Shown here piece after piece: positions 50,742-59,782 of a stretch of 64,000 nucleotides of DNA. A program made the position numbers and the translations under genes. The first letter of the stretch is position 1; the number at the start of each line of letters is the position of its first letter. Under the pieces are notes generated by a model, which ran no database searches, had not been told where the DNA came from, and saw nothing but the letters and a program-made list of their open reading frames with translations. Location: positions 1 to 64,000 of the forward strand of contig CAXUKO010000017.1 of the NCBI GenBank assembly GCA_964251665.1, written 5' to 3'. The DNA is from JBBQLG01 sp964251665. Lineage in GTDB: Bacteria; Bacteroidota; Bacteroidia; Cytophagales; Spirosomataceae.

Positions 50742-53417
50742 TTATGATGCACTAAACTTACCATTCATAAATAGACTTACATCAACGCACAATATGCCTA
50801 GCAAATAAACCTCCAAATGTTCTTCGCTAACCCTCTCAAAATTTGCAAGTAAACTCTGAAAAGATAAATGATCGTAGTTAATGTAACGAGTTTCAACGAA
50901 TTCTAATAATAGTTTATAACCTGGCCCCAAATGAGCAATCTTAATTTCAAAATTATATTGTTGTTCAATCCTTTCGATAATTCTGTTAAGTGTATAAGGC
51001 AAATCTATTTTACCGATTATAATTTTCTCCATAAAGGAAGGTATTGCATAATATATATCGATAAAGTCCAACCCTGCTGATCTTACAATTATTTCAAAAC
51101 AAGTTTGTGTGTTAAACATTTGACCACCTTCTCTGAACTGAACAGCAATTTGATTAGGATAAGTTATTAGATACCCTTGGCCAGTTAAATACTCGGTTAC
51201 AATCTCTCTTAATTCATTTTGACCATTTATAGCATAATAATATACAGTTTTAATATTCTTATTATTCAAAATCATTAGTATTTGTCTAAGAGACATCTGA
51301 ACGCCAAAATACAAAACTGTTGTCAAATCTGAACATAATTCAATTAATTCCCTTTTAGAATAAAAATCAGAATATGATTCACGAATTGAAGATTGTATAG
51401 TGTCATAACTTGATAGATAAAATTGTAAATAATTTATTACGAGTTGTCTTTGCTCTAAATTAGAGGATTCAGTTACGGCTCTAAATAGTATTCTCAAAAC
51501 AATCGAAATTTCTTTTTTAAATTCAACAGATTTATTAGATTCAATTATGTTGGATCTTGATAAATCAAGATCGATTGCTTTTGGTTGAAATACAACTTCT
51601 CCTCCTATTATATGGGGGAAAAAGGACGGGACTATTTGCCGAGAATCGTAGTTAATTAAAAATCCACCGTTAGACGCTACTAAATGACGTAACGTATTAC
51701 TAATAGTTAATCTACATTCAAACTTAGAATTTTTAATAGTATGGAAATACATACCATTCTCCAAATTCCAATTGCTATTAAGGATATGCAGAGAGTTGTC
51801 TAAATGGAATTCAAGTTGCTCTATATGTCTGCAATATGAAGTAACGATATGTAGCAAAGAAATTGCGCCAAAATTACTTTTTAAGAACAGCTTAACTGAT
51901 GTTCCAGTTGCTATAGACTCTATGTAATCAGATTTTATAGTAGTACTATAATCAAAGCCTTTAAATACATCTTCTATTTCGAAATTTATTAAACCATCAC
52001 TCTCACTTTTAGTACTTATAAAAATCTTTTGGGCAACTATAAAGGTGCTAATAAACCCGATCCCAAATTGAGAAATAAGGTTTACGCTATCTACTGTATC
52101 ACCAAATTCTTGGCTAATACTTTTACCAATTATTGAAAAGTGTTCCTTAAGTGCCTTCTTGCTCATCCCATCACCCTCATCAATGATCTCGAAGGAGTTT
52201 TCAGAAGAATTAACTTTTAATATGATTTTAGGAGATGAGTACGAGTACTTTTCTTTGATTCTATTGCAGGCATCAACGGAATTTTGAACTAACTCCCTTA
52301 CAAATACATATTGATTCGGATACAAAGATTTACCAATTAATAGCTTTACAATTTTGTTGACATCAGCGCTGTATCCACTTGGTAAATCTTTATCCTCTCT
52401 ATTGGTTCCATTAATTAGGGATACATATGTTGGTTTAGTTAAAATGCCAGACTTCTTTCCGTCGGGAAAAGAATCAACATCTTTATCAAACCTATACTGA
52501 CTATCTATATATTTTCGAGCGTGAATTGTGTATTCTCTAGATAGTACATCTAAATCTAAAATGTTGTAACCCGACTGATATCTTGATTGTGCTTCGTTAG
52601 GATTATTAAAAGCGGATCTACCATTTATCATTAATATACCACCATTAGATGAAATAATAGATTCATACTTATATTTATGGCTATGTCCAAAAAAAGCAAT
52701 ATCAAATTCAAGTGACTGTAAAATACTTTCAATAGATTCTTTTTCTAATGGATTAATTGCATCTAAAGGATGATGAAAAACTGCAATGTTTATAAGAGTT
52801 TTATGACTCTCAAAGTAAGATTTAGCGTTAAGTAATTGATCTGTACCGATGAAATGCTGTTCTTGTGTTAACGAAGTTGAACATCTCCATGAGTCATTGA
52901 TTAGAGCAAATCCAATCTTTGAGTTACTTTGATCTAATAAGGCTAAAGATTCATTGTATGAAAATTCATAATTTTCAGTTTTTTCATGAAACTTTTGCTC
53001 GAAACTCTTAAAAATTTTGATCCTTTTATTATTACTAGTTAATTTACTCTTTTGCTCCTTTAATACACTGTTAGCTGTTTCTTTATTCAAATGACTAGCT
53101 AAATAGTATTCACCTGCTACATCTATAGCATTCCGATTTATGTCGTGGTTACCAGGGATTAAAAATATTTGATTATTCTGAAGGTTTAATTTTTGTTTTA
53201 GTGGTTCAATAAATAACTTATTAAATACTCCATACCTATCTTTCCCCAATGAATCCCCTCCCTTATCAACTAGATCACCAGTTAGTAATATTGCGTCTAT
53301 ATTTTTGTCATTATGAAAATTCAACAAATCTTTAATCAAAGAATCTAAATAATATATAGTTAAATCCTTTTTATTAGAAGCTGATAGATGTATATCAGAC
53401 AATTGTACAATTCTCAT
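50742..53417 (-). CDS. Metallophosphoesterase fused to an Hsp90-like (GHKL) ATPase
   Basis: 891 aa. Residues 1-300 form a calcineurin-like phosphoesterase: DIH (8-10), GDLVD (47-51), GNHD (89-92), HH (215-216) and GHSH (244-247), the complete metal-binding set. From about 345 a GHKL/HtpG-type ATPase domain begins: FVRELVQNSVDA with Asn379, DEGDGMSKK (413-421) and FGIGF (451-455), followed by a middle domain of HtpG type (SGYSADVNKIVKLL, RSNIIESN). The last 200 residues are not recognised. No signal peptide. Codon use and base composition are much more AT-rich than the flanks, suggesting import. Known Hsp90-like ATPases occur in several antiviral systems. I know no named system with this exact fusion. 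Confidence 0.85.
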   Translation of the reverse strand: MRIVQLSDIHLSASNKKDLTIYYLDSLIKDLLNFHNDKNIDAILLTGDLVDKGGDSLGKDRYGVFNKLFIEPLKQKLNLQNNQIFLIPGNHDINRNAIDVAGEYYLASHLNKETANSVLKEQKSKLTSNNKRIKIFKSFEQKFHEKTENYEFSYNESLALLDQSNSKIGFALINDSWRCSTSLTQEQHFIGTDQLLNAKSYFESHKTLINIAVFHHPLDAINPLEKESIESILQSLEFDIAFFGHSHKYKYESIISSNGGILMINGRSAFNNPNEAQSRYQSGYNILDLDVLSREYTIHARKYIDSQYRFDKDVDSFPDGKKSGILTKPTYVSLINGTNREDKDLPSGYSADVNKIVKLLIGKSLYPNQYVFVRELVQNSVDACNRIKEKYSYSSPKIILKVNSSENSFEIIDEGDGMSKKALKEHFSIIGKSISQEFGDTVDSVNLISQFGIGFISTFIVAQKIFISTKSESDGLINFEIEDVFKGFDYSTTIKSDYIESIATGTSVKLFLKSNFGAISLLHIVTSYCRHIEQLEFHLDNSLHILNSNWNLENGMYFHTIKNSKFECRLTISNTLRHLVASNGGFLINYDSRQIVPSFFPHIIGGEVVFQPKAIDLDLSRSNIIESNKSVEFKKEISIVLRILFRAVTESSNLEQRQLVINYLQFYLSSYDTIQSSIRESYSDFYSKRELIELCSDLTTVLYFGVQMSLRQILMILNNKNIKTVYYYAINGQNELREIVTEYLTGQGYLITYPNQIAVQFREGGQMFNTQTCFEIIVRSAGLDFIDIYYAIPSFMEKIIIGKIDLPYTLNRIIERIEQQYNFEIKIAHLGPGYKLLLEFVETRYINYDHLSFQSLLANFERVSEEHLEVYLLGILCVDVSLFMNGKFSAS

Positions 53418-53628
53418 AATTTAATCTTTATTGAGTTAGTGTTTTGGCTACTATTAGACTAAGTTGTAAGAATACACGAAGTTCAGTTTTGAATATATAA
53501 CTTTCACTCGGATATAAGCTCTGGTCGTGTAAAGTAGTTGGGGCTACCGCCCCAAACCCCGTAGGTTTTCTTTAGGCATTTAACCGCCCCACCTGTTCAG
53601 GGGGTTTGCGGTGGGCAAATCCGTTCAG

Positions 53629-53661
53629 AAACGGTTCAGAAACGGTTCAGAAACGGTTCAG
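53629..53661. repeat. Three tandem copies of AAACGGTTCAG
   Basis: Three exact 11-bp units in R1 copy 2. Copy 1 has only one related unit (CCGTTCAGAAAC). This is a slippage-type expansion, a possible iteron-like or regulatory array. Confidence 0.8.
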
Positions 53662-53722
53662 AAACAGCCCGTTACTTAAGTTAGCCAAAATCGAGCTGAA
53701 ATCCAAGCAAAAAGGTACCAAA

Positions 53723-53779
53723 AACAGCCCTTTTGGGAGGTGGTGACATAGTATGTCACCACCTCCCAAAAGGGCTGTT
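53723..53779. repeat. Perfect 57-bp palindrome, 28-bp arms with a 1-nt centre
   Basis: AACAGCCCTTTTGGGAGGTG at 53723 continues to 53750, a single G follows, and 53752-53779 is the exact reverse complement. The equivalent in R1 copy 1 is imperfect (5424-5480). A loop this small favours a cruciform or a very stable RNA hairpin. Confidence 0.9.
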
Positions 53780-53816
53780 CCAGTTGGACTATTTTGTGGG
53801 CTGTTGCATATTTCGT

Positions 53817-53945
53817 GTGGCTGTTGCAAAAGTCGGTACAGGTCTGAATTACCATCATAACCCCTTCATTTTGGAAGCGAAATGAGGAGTTCTAAGTACA
53901 CTTACCCGACCTTCAAAAATCGCAATTTACTTTTGCAACAGCCAC
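53817..53945 (+). mobile_element. MITE-2 variant, 129 bp
   Basis: Begins GTGGCTGTTGCAAAAGTC and ends ACTTTTGCAACAGCCAC, so the ends match the MITE-2 family, but the interior differs from the copies at 15461 and 54500. It directly precedes the second lipoprotein copy. Confidence 0.8.
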
Positions 53946-53977
53946 TGCTTTTATGTAAAATATTTGATGTGCGAACG

Positions 53978-54421
53978 TTACAATTCTGATATGAGAAGCG
54001 CTACTTTGTACCTACTTTTCTCACTCTGATTGTCGGATATAGTGGCTAATCCTATGCGAAGACCTTGACTATTTTTTCGGTCTATTACTGGATTATCAAA
54101 GGTTAGGTTTGTTGTCCCTACGCATGATATACGGGATAAAGTTAACGTGTCATGCATGTTATTACTCCATACATCAAAGTAAGTATACGCATAACCTCCA
54201 TAACAGGTCTCACATTGCCTACCTGTACAACGACCTTCTTTAATATCTAAAAACTTTATCTTCACCGTTTTGGCGCTGGCTCCCTCAACAGTAAGTGTCT
54301 TTTCTTGGCCAAATCCAAAGTTTAAGACCGTTGAACTTTTAGCTGGGAGTACAGTAGCATTCTGGTTATTACACCCTGAGAGTATGCCTATTAGTAGCAT
54401 TAATAACACGGGAGTTCTCAT
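53978..54421 (-). CDS. Small lipoprotein, duplicated in this window (copy 2)
   Basis: 147 aa, predicted protein identical to that of 18029-18472: signal MRTPVLLMLLIGILSGC, then the Cys-rich GRCTGRQCETCYGG segment. It is now bracketed by two MITE-2 elements (53817-53945 and 54500-54629), giving a composite-like structure. Function unknown. Confidence 0.75.
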   Translation of the reverse strand: MRTPVLLMLLIGILSGCNNQNATVLPAKSSTVLNFGFGQEKTLTVEGASAKTVKIKFLDIKEGRCTGRQCETCYGGYAYTYFDVWSNNMHDTLTLSRISCVGTTNLTFDNPVIDRKNSQGLRIGLATISDNQSEKSRYKVALLISEL

Positions 54422-54499
54422 AGTTGTATCCTTTACCCTAATGAGTCATAAAGCCATACTTTGGTTGGAAACCTGTTTTCTTTTTGTTGTATAATACGT

Positions 54500-54629
54500 G
54501 TGGCTGTTGCAAATGTCTGAGCCAACATAGTTTTGAGGCTTCAAGCGTCCGTTTTCTAACTCATAGCCGCTAAAAACACTGGGTAATACTCCACTCAAAA
54601 AGTGCCTCATTGACTTTTGCAACAGCCAC
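54500..54629 (-). mobile_element. MITE-2 copy inserted in the duplicated block, 130 bp
   Basis: GTGGCTGTTGCAAATGTC to GACTTTTGCAACAGCCAC. It matches 15461-15590 in inverse orientation with a few differences. The corresponding place in R2 copy 1 (about 18548) has no element, so this is a clear filled/empty pair. Confidence 0.88.
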
Positions 54630-54813
54630 CAGTCTTATCTAATGAGAAGTAGCCGAGAAACCCAATGACCGACAACCTCCTACTGACTTTGCTACGGTAG
54701 CCACTTGCTTATTGAGCCGCACAAGGTAGTGACTGGGTAACCAATTATAGGGTTTTGCTGATATGGCTCGTCTGTGGAGCGGTTTAGGCAGGCCTTGACA
54801 AACCAGTGAGGGT

Positions 54814-55530
54814 CTACACCGCTTTGTCCTTAACGCCCACAATGTCCATCTCCTTAATCAACGTCGCCGGCGAGAGCAGGCAGAGGCATCGGATGATGGC
54901 GATAACGTCCTGGAGGGGAATCAAGTCATACCCCGCCGCCTCCTGCACGCCCGATAAGCCCAGCTCATAAGCAATGCGCGTGGATAAATCCCCTAAGTTC
55001 AACAACGTGGAACGAATGCTGGTGCCCCGCAGATTCTCGCGTAAGGCGTTATTGAGTCCACGAAGCCCAAATTTGGAAGCTTGGTAGGCCACCTCCCGGG
55101 TCTGGTTGTTGTCCATACCCGAGGTGGAGCCCATCAACAGGATCTGGGCGCTGGTGGCCTTTCGTAGATTAGGCAGCAGCGCCTGAACGCATAAGATGGC
55201 AGCGGTTAGGTTAACGGTCAGTAGCTCCGTAATCTCGTCGGGCGTAGCGGTGGCAAAATCATACGCTTCAGTAAAGGCCTTAGGCTCCCAAACACCGGCA
55301 TTGTAGATCAACAGATCGACGGGTGTCTGCTCAAGAACGGCTTGCAGCCGGGTCACAAAATCTGGCTGGCGAAGATCGGCCTGGATCCAGGTCGCGGGAA
55401 AGGGCGTATCCTGTTGCAACACCTGAGGTGGCGTTCGCGAGAGCAGAAACAAGTGATGGGCCAGGGGCTGCAGGCCTACCGCCAGGGCATGGCCCAGGCC
55501 CCGACTGGCACCAATGAGGACAATGTTCAT
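54814..55530 (-). CDS. Short-chain dehydrogenase/reductase (SDR)
   Basis: 238 aa. VLIGASRGLGHAL at residues 4-16 binds NAD(P); LIYNAGVW has the NAG motif (77-79); Ser135/Ser137 and YQASK (149-153) supply the catalytic Ser-Tyr-Lys. This is a classical SDR with a canonical active site. Substrate unknown. GC-rich. The gene ends next to the degenerate end of R2 copy 2. It stands alone. Confidence 0.9.
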   Translation of the reverse strand: MNIVLIGASRGLGHALAVGLQPLAHHLFLLSRTPPQVLQQDTPFPATWIQADLRQPDFVTRLQAVLEQTPVDLLIYNAGVWEPKAFTEAYDFATATPDEITELLTVNLTAAILCVQALLPNLRKATSAQILLMGSTSGMDNNQTREVAYQASKFGLRGLNNALRENLRGTSIRSTLLNLGDLSTRIAYELGLSGVQEAAGYDLIPLQDVIAIIRCLCLLSPATLIKEMDIVGVKDKAV

Positions 55531-56104
55531 GTAACTGGATGGTTTGAGGCAGGCAACTAATGCCTGCCGGTTGGGTACTTCCCTGGAAATAACGCTTACA
55601 ACCCGTTTTGGGTTAGGGTCATCTCCAGGGGGGTAGGCTCCCTGCCGAAGCGGCCGCTGGTCCCAAGCACTCGTTTTCAGTATTACACCTGAATATACAG
55701 GTGAGCCAGTAAGGGGCGGGGCACGCCAAGGCTTAGCTTACTTTTTGACCGAATCATCTCGAAAAGGGTTGGTAAGTTGAGTGACGGGTTGGGCAAGCCC
55801 ATCCGACGCCGGGTAGCCGTTATTGGCTGGAGCGTCGTGCCTGTCGGCCTACAAAACACCGCCTGACGGGAACATTCCTCCGGCACCCGTAACCGCTCTC
55901 CTGGTAGTCCGGTCTTCAGGTAGGTGATACCGATCTCCGCTGGGATACGCCAGAATTAGGACATCCATCCAGCTTCGTTTATGACCGCGTCCTTCTGCCC
56001 CTGCGATACCCGTTGTCTGCCTAGGCTGGCTACAAAAAAGGCGGTCCAACCTTGGACCAGCTTAGAAATAGAGGACGATCAGGAAAGAGGTAGTAGGTAA
56101 AGAC
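55531..56104. other. Gap, no gene supported
   Basis: Short minus-strand frames at 55683-56049 have no family features and lack a consistent start. They probably reflect GC-rich decayed DNA. Confidence 0.35.
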
Positions 56105-56512
56105 TTAGTTGATGGCTACCAGCCGATAGTTCACACGGGGCGGCTGAGTGCCCAGCCTCAAGGCGTGAGTAGTCGTGTCTAACCCGTTGGTGATCACGAC
56201 CTGATAGGCGCCATCCGGCAAGCCGTTCACATCTAAGCGCAGCCGGGCAACCCTTTCGTGTTTACCTACTCGTTGGGCAAAACACACTTTACTCTGACTA
56301 TTGGTCAGCCGGATCACCACGGCCCCACCGGTTTCCTTATCCAGGGCTATGCTGAGCTTACCCTCAGCAGTAGGATAGATACTGATTTTATAGGGGGTTA
56401 CTACCGCTGGGCGGGCAGGCTGGTCAGTAGAGAGGGTGGCAGCCAGTGAGGTGGTAATCGAGACCAAGCTGAAAAAGATAGCAACGAGCAGGGGTTGGAT
56501 GATGGTTTTCAT
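56105..56512 (-). CDS. Small exported protein, unknown function
   Basis: 135 aa with signal peptide MKTIIQPLLVAIFFSLVSITTSLAA. The mature part (YKISIYPTAEGKLSIALDKETGGAVVIRLTNSQSKVC, LRLDVNGLPDGAYQVVITNG) looks like a single beta-sandwich domain of the kind that carries DUF3244-like or secretion-sorting repeats in Bacteroidota. It may be secreted or sit in the periplasm. Confidence 0.7.
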   Translation of the reverse strand: MKTIIQPLLVAIFFSLVSITTSLAATLSTDQPARPAVVTPYKISIYPTAEGKLSIALDKETGGAVVIRLTNSQSKVCFAQRVGKHERVARLRLDVNGLPDGAYQVVITNGLDTTTHALRLGTQPPRVNYRLVAIN

Positions 56513-56803
56513 GAGCTATGTCGTGTTAAAAAGGTTGTGTTTGAGTACCCGTTTTGGATAACTCAAAGGTCGCGCTGATAGCGGGGGCAGGCTATCACAA
56601 ATGGGTGAATGACTGCCACTTTTGGGAATGTGACGGGCAACGGGCAGGATGATGGCCTGAAACCGGCGGCTTTTTGTCCGCGCCCGAAAGGTTGAACCCA
56701 GTTGTCAGAACGCTCCACCACCGGTTACTCAATTTTCTACTTCAGAAAATCAATACGTGTTAATATGGCACTTTATATAAACCCCTATTTGTAAAGAAAG
56801 CCT

Positions 56804-57064
56804 ATGATGTCAACGTTTACGCGATCTCAGCTCAGTTTCGATTCGTTCTATCGTGCATACGCCCCGCCATTAAGGCGACTGATTGCTTTAGCTTATTTAC
56901 CACCTAAGCAAGCGGAAACCATCTTCATCAACACCCTCTCAAAAGGTTGGTTGCAACTCGAGTCATCCACCCCAACTAAGCCCATAGGATTGAGACAGTT
57001 GATAAGGTTAGCCTATGCTGAAGGATTACCCCCTTTGTTAACTACTCGACGGGCGATTTCCTAA
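56804..57064 (+). CDS. Short sigma-factor-region-like protein, doubtful
   Basis: 86 aa. SFDSFYRAYAPPLRRLIALAYLPPKQAETIFINTLSKGWLQL resembles the start of an ECF sigma factor region 2, but region 4 is absent. It may be a small regulator or a truncated sigma factor. The start at 56804 (ATGATGTC) has an AT-rich leader. Confidence 0.4.
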   Translation: MMSTFTRSQLSFDSFYRAYAPPLRRLIALAYLPPKQAETIFINTLSKGWLQLESSTPTKPIGLRQLIRLAYAEGLPPLLTTRRAIS

Positions 57065-57700
57065 TCCTTTTCGTTGGGTCAGGCTGAACTAGGGCTACCC
57101 TAAGAGCCCTGAAGTTAAGTGGACCCCAAAACCAGGGTGGCCTAACCCTACTAGTTTGCCGGTGCCCGAAAGAGGTATGATCACGGGGCGGCTGAATAGC
57201 GCAAAAGATGACCCAAGAATTGACGCTATCCGTGGCACAGGGGAGCCCTTCCCTAAATTCATAACTGGTAGCTCAACGGTAGCCGGTCGACCAGTGCGTA
57301 GGCGGCTAAGGCATGCTGGTTTTGCCCCGACTTATCCACCCGCCAGTCGAAGCGCCAGCCTTAGGGATCAAAAAGACCTAACACGACCACCTCTGGTTGA
57401 TGAGCCTACTGGCGCAAGACGTCGGCCGCGTCGTGGCGATCTTCAGCCGCACCCTACTCGGAACATAGTTACCGATGAAGATTTTGTAGGAACAGCGGGT
57501 TTGTCTGCGTGGTGTTTTGGTGAAGTCCAGGCCAACGAGTACATCGTGTGTCATCTCCATATTATGCCTACAGCGGCTCGTTATCGTTTTTGCGTTGTCT
57601 AAAGCCGGACGTACAGCTTTTGGGCTTTGTTTTGTAGCAGTAGAAACAGAACGTATCCTTATTTTATCATTCCACATTAAACTTGTTTAGGTACTACCTA
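57065..57700. other. Decayed coding DNA, no intact gene
   Basis: The minus strand around 57295-57420 reads coherently (VVVLGLFDP, stop, GWRFDWRVDKSGQNQHALAAYALVDRLPLSYQL) across an in-frame stop, which suggests an old gene. Long GC-rich frames on the plus strand over the same DNA show no family features. Confidence 0.35.
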
Positions 57701-57731
57701 AAAACCGGCTGTCTTACGGCCGGTTTTTTTG
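57701..57731 (+). terminator. Rho-independent terminator, possibly bidirectional
   Basis: AAAACCGGC pairs with GCCGGTTTT around a 9-nt loop and is followed by a run of T. The A-tract in front makes it usable from the other strand as well. Confidence 0.75.
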
Positions 57732-57818
57732 TTTCACTGCTACCGCTCTAGTAGCAACAAAGCGCTTCAAACGGGGGTTAACCCCTTGCTTACAATGTAT
57801 TGAATGGTGGGATAGAAA

Positions 57819-57848
57819 AAGCCTGGCTGTCTCTGACTGGCCGGGCTT
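57819..57848. terminator. Second hairpin after a gap, terminator-like
   Basis: AAGCCTGGC pairs with GCCGGGCTT, with one G-T wobble, and is followed by TTGTTG. Weaker than the hairpin at 57701. Confidence 0.45.
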
Positions 57849-58104
57849 TGTTGTAAGTACTTACTCTGATGCATACCGGAGTCCGGCTTTTACCAGCACG
57901 GTAGCGTATCGATGAGAGACAACGGCAGCGGCCGACCATATGTTAAAGATAGAGTTAGACAGATAGTAAAAAATCGTTTAGTGAAACGCTGAAAAAAACA
58001 GCTAAATAAGCCCCCCTTTTTTCAAGACGCACAATAAAACAGGCTAATATGCGTTTTCAATTTGTTATCTTCAGCCTCACTGGTGCCACCATTGGGGCTT
58101 TTTC

Positions 58105-58317
58105 GTGTCCGTAAGGCTTACTGATATGGAAGGTGTCTCCGATCAATTACCCCCTCAACCCGACCCCTTAATCATTCCCAAACAGCGGGTGGAAGCGGCC
58201 TCTGAGTTTCTCAGCATCTGTGATCGCGTGTCGACAGGCTACGACAGTGGCTACTATTGGGAAGATGTACAGCGAGCCCTGCGTATTGCGGCAGGCTTGG
58301 AAAAGTGGCCTAATTAA
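58105..58317 (+). CDS. Small hypothetical protein
   Basis: 70 aa from GTG at 58105, or 63 aa from the ATG at 58126 (MEGVSDQLPPQPDPLIIP). It contains a helical part (QRVEAASEFLSICDRVSTGYDSGYYWEDVQRALRIAAGL). The end overlaps the stop of the convergent recombinase by 4 bp. No family recognised. Confidence 0.5.
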   Translation: MSVRLTDMEGVSDQLPPQPDPLIIPKQRVEAASEFLSICDRVSTGYDSGYYWEDVQRALRIAAGLEKWPN

Positions 58318-59000
58318 CTAGTTTCTATCGACTCACCCCTAGCCCGATGAGCTAAGCGCATCACCTGGGTCGCTTGAAAGTTGCTTCCACGAGCCGTCTT
58401 AAAACCCGCTTGATTCAGCTGATGAGCAATGGCCACATAAGTCAGTTTCGCACCCAGTAGGGCCAGAATTAAAGCAGTTGCTTTCCGATTGTTTTCATTC
58501 TCCGCCGCCCGGCTTCGATTCGACTGGGCCGCTTTAGCCGAAACCACAGGATCTTGGAATACGCGGCCACTCCTGCGCCACTGTCCAATCCGCAGGAGTT
58601 TTTCATCCAGGGCTTTCTTGGTGCGTTCGCTGATGAGCTTTCGCTCCTGCTGGGCCAAGGCGGCGAAGATGTGAATGGTGAACTCATTGGCATCGGGCAT
58701 GTCTGCACAGACGAAGCTGACATGAGAGTCCATTAACGACGACACAAAAGTCATGTTACGGCTGAGCCGATCCAACTTGGCAATCACCAGGCGGGCTTGC
58801 TGTTGCTTGGCAAAGTCAATCGCTTTGAGTAGGTCGGGGCGCCGATCCTGTTTGCCCGACTCAATGTCACAAAATTCGCCCACGATCAGGGCTGGGTTTT
58901 TAACGAAGCTCAGGACGCTACTGCGCTGGGCATCGAGTCCCAATCCGGACAGTCCCTGCTTTTTAGTACTTACTCGGTAGTAGGCCACGAATGTTTGCAT
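58314..59000 (-). CDS. Serine recombinase (resolvase/invertase family)
   Basis: 228 aa. FVAYYRVSTKKQGLSGLGLDAQ (catalytic Ser), FCDIESGKQDRRPDL, IAKLDRLSRN, CADMPDANEFTIHIFAALAQQERKLISERTKKALDEK and a C-terminal HTH-like segment (TYVAIAHQLNQAGF...QVMRLAH) give a full small serine recombinase. Clearly related to 18801-19478 and, in the catalytic half, to 40859-41218. The leader at 59001-59292 is AT-rich and holds no gene. Its substrate sites are unknown. Confidence 0.88.
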   Translation of the reverse strand: MQTFVAYYRVSTKKQGLSGLGLDAQRSSVLSFVKNPALIVGEFCDIESGKQDRRPDLLKAIDFAKQQQARLVIAKLDRLSRNMTFVSSLMDSHVSFVCADMPDANEFTIHIFAALAQQERKLISERTKKALDEKLLRIGQWRRSGRVFQDPVVSAKAAQSNRSRAAENENNRKATALILALLGAKLTYVAIAHQLNQAGFKTARGSNFQATQVMRLAHRARGESIETS

Positions 59001-59292
59001 GGCGCAAGATAGTGTTCCACGGTGATTTTACAGATCATTAACGCCCGTAAATGATATGTAAAATAAATCAAAAACCGATTCAGCCTTCACTTTTGAGTTT
59101 TCTAGTAGTAGAAATAGAACGAAGGCGTTATAGGAATTGGCAAAACCTTAGGACGATATGCTACAAATAAGAAGGTCTGTTTGTAATTCGTAACAAACTC
59201 CTCAGTTGGCGACCTGAAGTAACCCGTTTGCCAGTAGCCTCGCCTGCCTTCTCCCTAAAGACCTAGTTACTACTCTTTAGTATATTTACTCC

Positions 59293-59679
59293 ATGAATCG
59301 ACGTATACGTCTCGACGATCTTGACACGGCTCCCTATAAAGCGTTAATTCAAACCTTAACCTTACAGTGGGTTCGTGCCGAGTTACCCCATCAGGGACTC
59401 ACCTATGCGGATTACCAAACCGACATTCGTATCCTCCTGTTAACAACCCAAAATACGGATCGGACAAGGGTTATTGTTCAGGCGGTCCTTGCTCAGGCGA
59501 CTACACTAAACAAAACGTCGGTTTGGGTGGACGAGGAACTTAAGTTTGAGGCGATGGTCGAAGGAGCCGACCGAACCGATTTTCTACGGTTCGAACTTCA
59601 ACAAACGCCAATGATTGATGATTCGCTGCTGGATAGGTACAACGAGCGAATGAATCGCTTTACCGCCCCTAACGAATAA
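59293..59679 (+). CDS. Small hypothetical protein
   Basis: 128 aa, soluble, helix-rich (RRIRLDDLDTAPYKALIQTLTLQWVRAELPHQG, TRVIVQAVLAQATTLNKTSVWVDEELKFEAMVEG). ATG at 59293. No recognised family, signal peptide or membrane segment. Confidence 0.5.
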   Translation: MNRRIRLDDLDTAPYKALIQTLTLQWVRAELPHQGLTYADYQTDIRILLLTTQNTDRTRVIVQAVLAQATTLNKTSVWVDEELKFEAMVEGADRTDFLRFELQQTPMIDDSLLDRYNERMNRFTAPNE

Positions 59680-59782
59680 ATTTAGCTACATCATCTGGCT
59701 ACTGGTTACTCTTCCGAATGAAGACGACTAGCAGGTTTTAACGCCACTTGGATTGGAGTGTTAGCCAAACCGATACCAAAGA

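Larger units (their letters stand above)
53540..53810. repeat. Dispersed repeat block R1, copy 2 (partner 5263-5511)
   Basis: Shares the GGGGCTACCGCCCCAAACCC start, the CCGCCCCACCTGTTCAGGG core and the GTTGCATA end with copy 1. It has an expanded 11-bp tandem repeat and a perfected palindrome that copy 1 lacks. Confidence 0.75.
53957..54810. repeat. Duplicated lipoprotein block R2, copy 2 (partner 18008-18700)
   Basis: Near-identical to copy 1 over the lipoprotein gene, interrupted at 54500-54629 by MITE-2, then continuing with moderate divergence (a 40-bp insertion around 54700) to about 54810, where the SDR gene ends. Copy 1 shows the site without the MITE. Confidence 0.85.

Noticed and set aside
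55683..56049. Two overlapping minus-strand frames
   Set aside because: No motifs, inconsistent starts and composition like the surrounding non-coding GC-rich DNA.
57156..57602. 148-codon plus-strand frame
   Set aside because: GC-rich shadow of decayed minus-strand coding DNA; Pro/Arg-rich and without family motifs.
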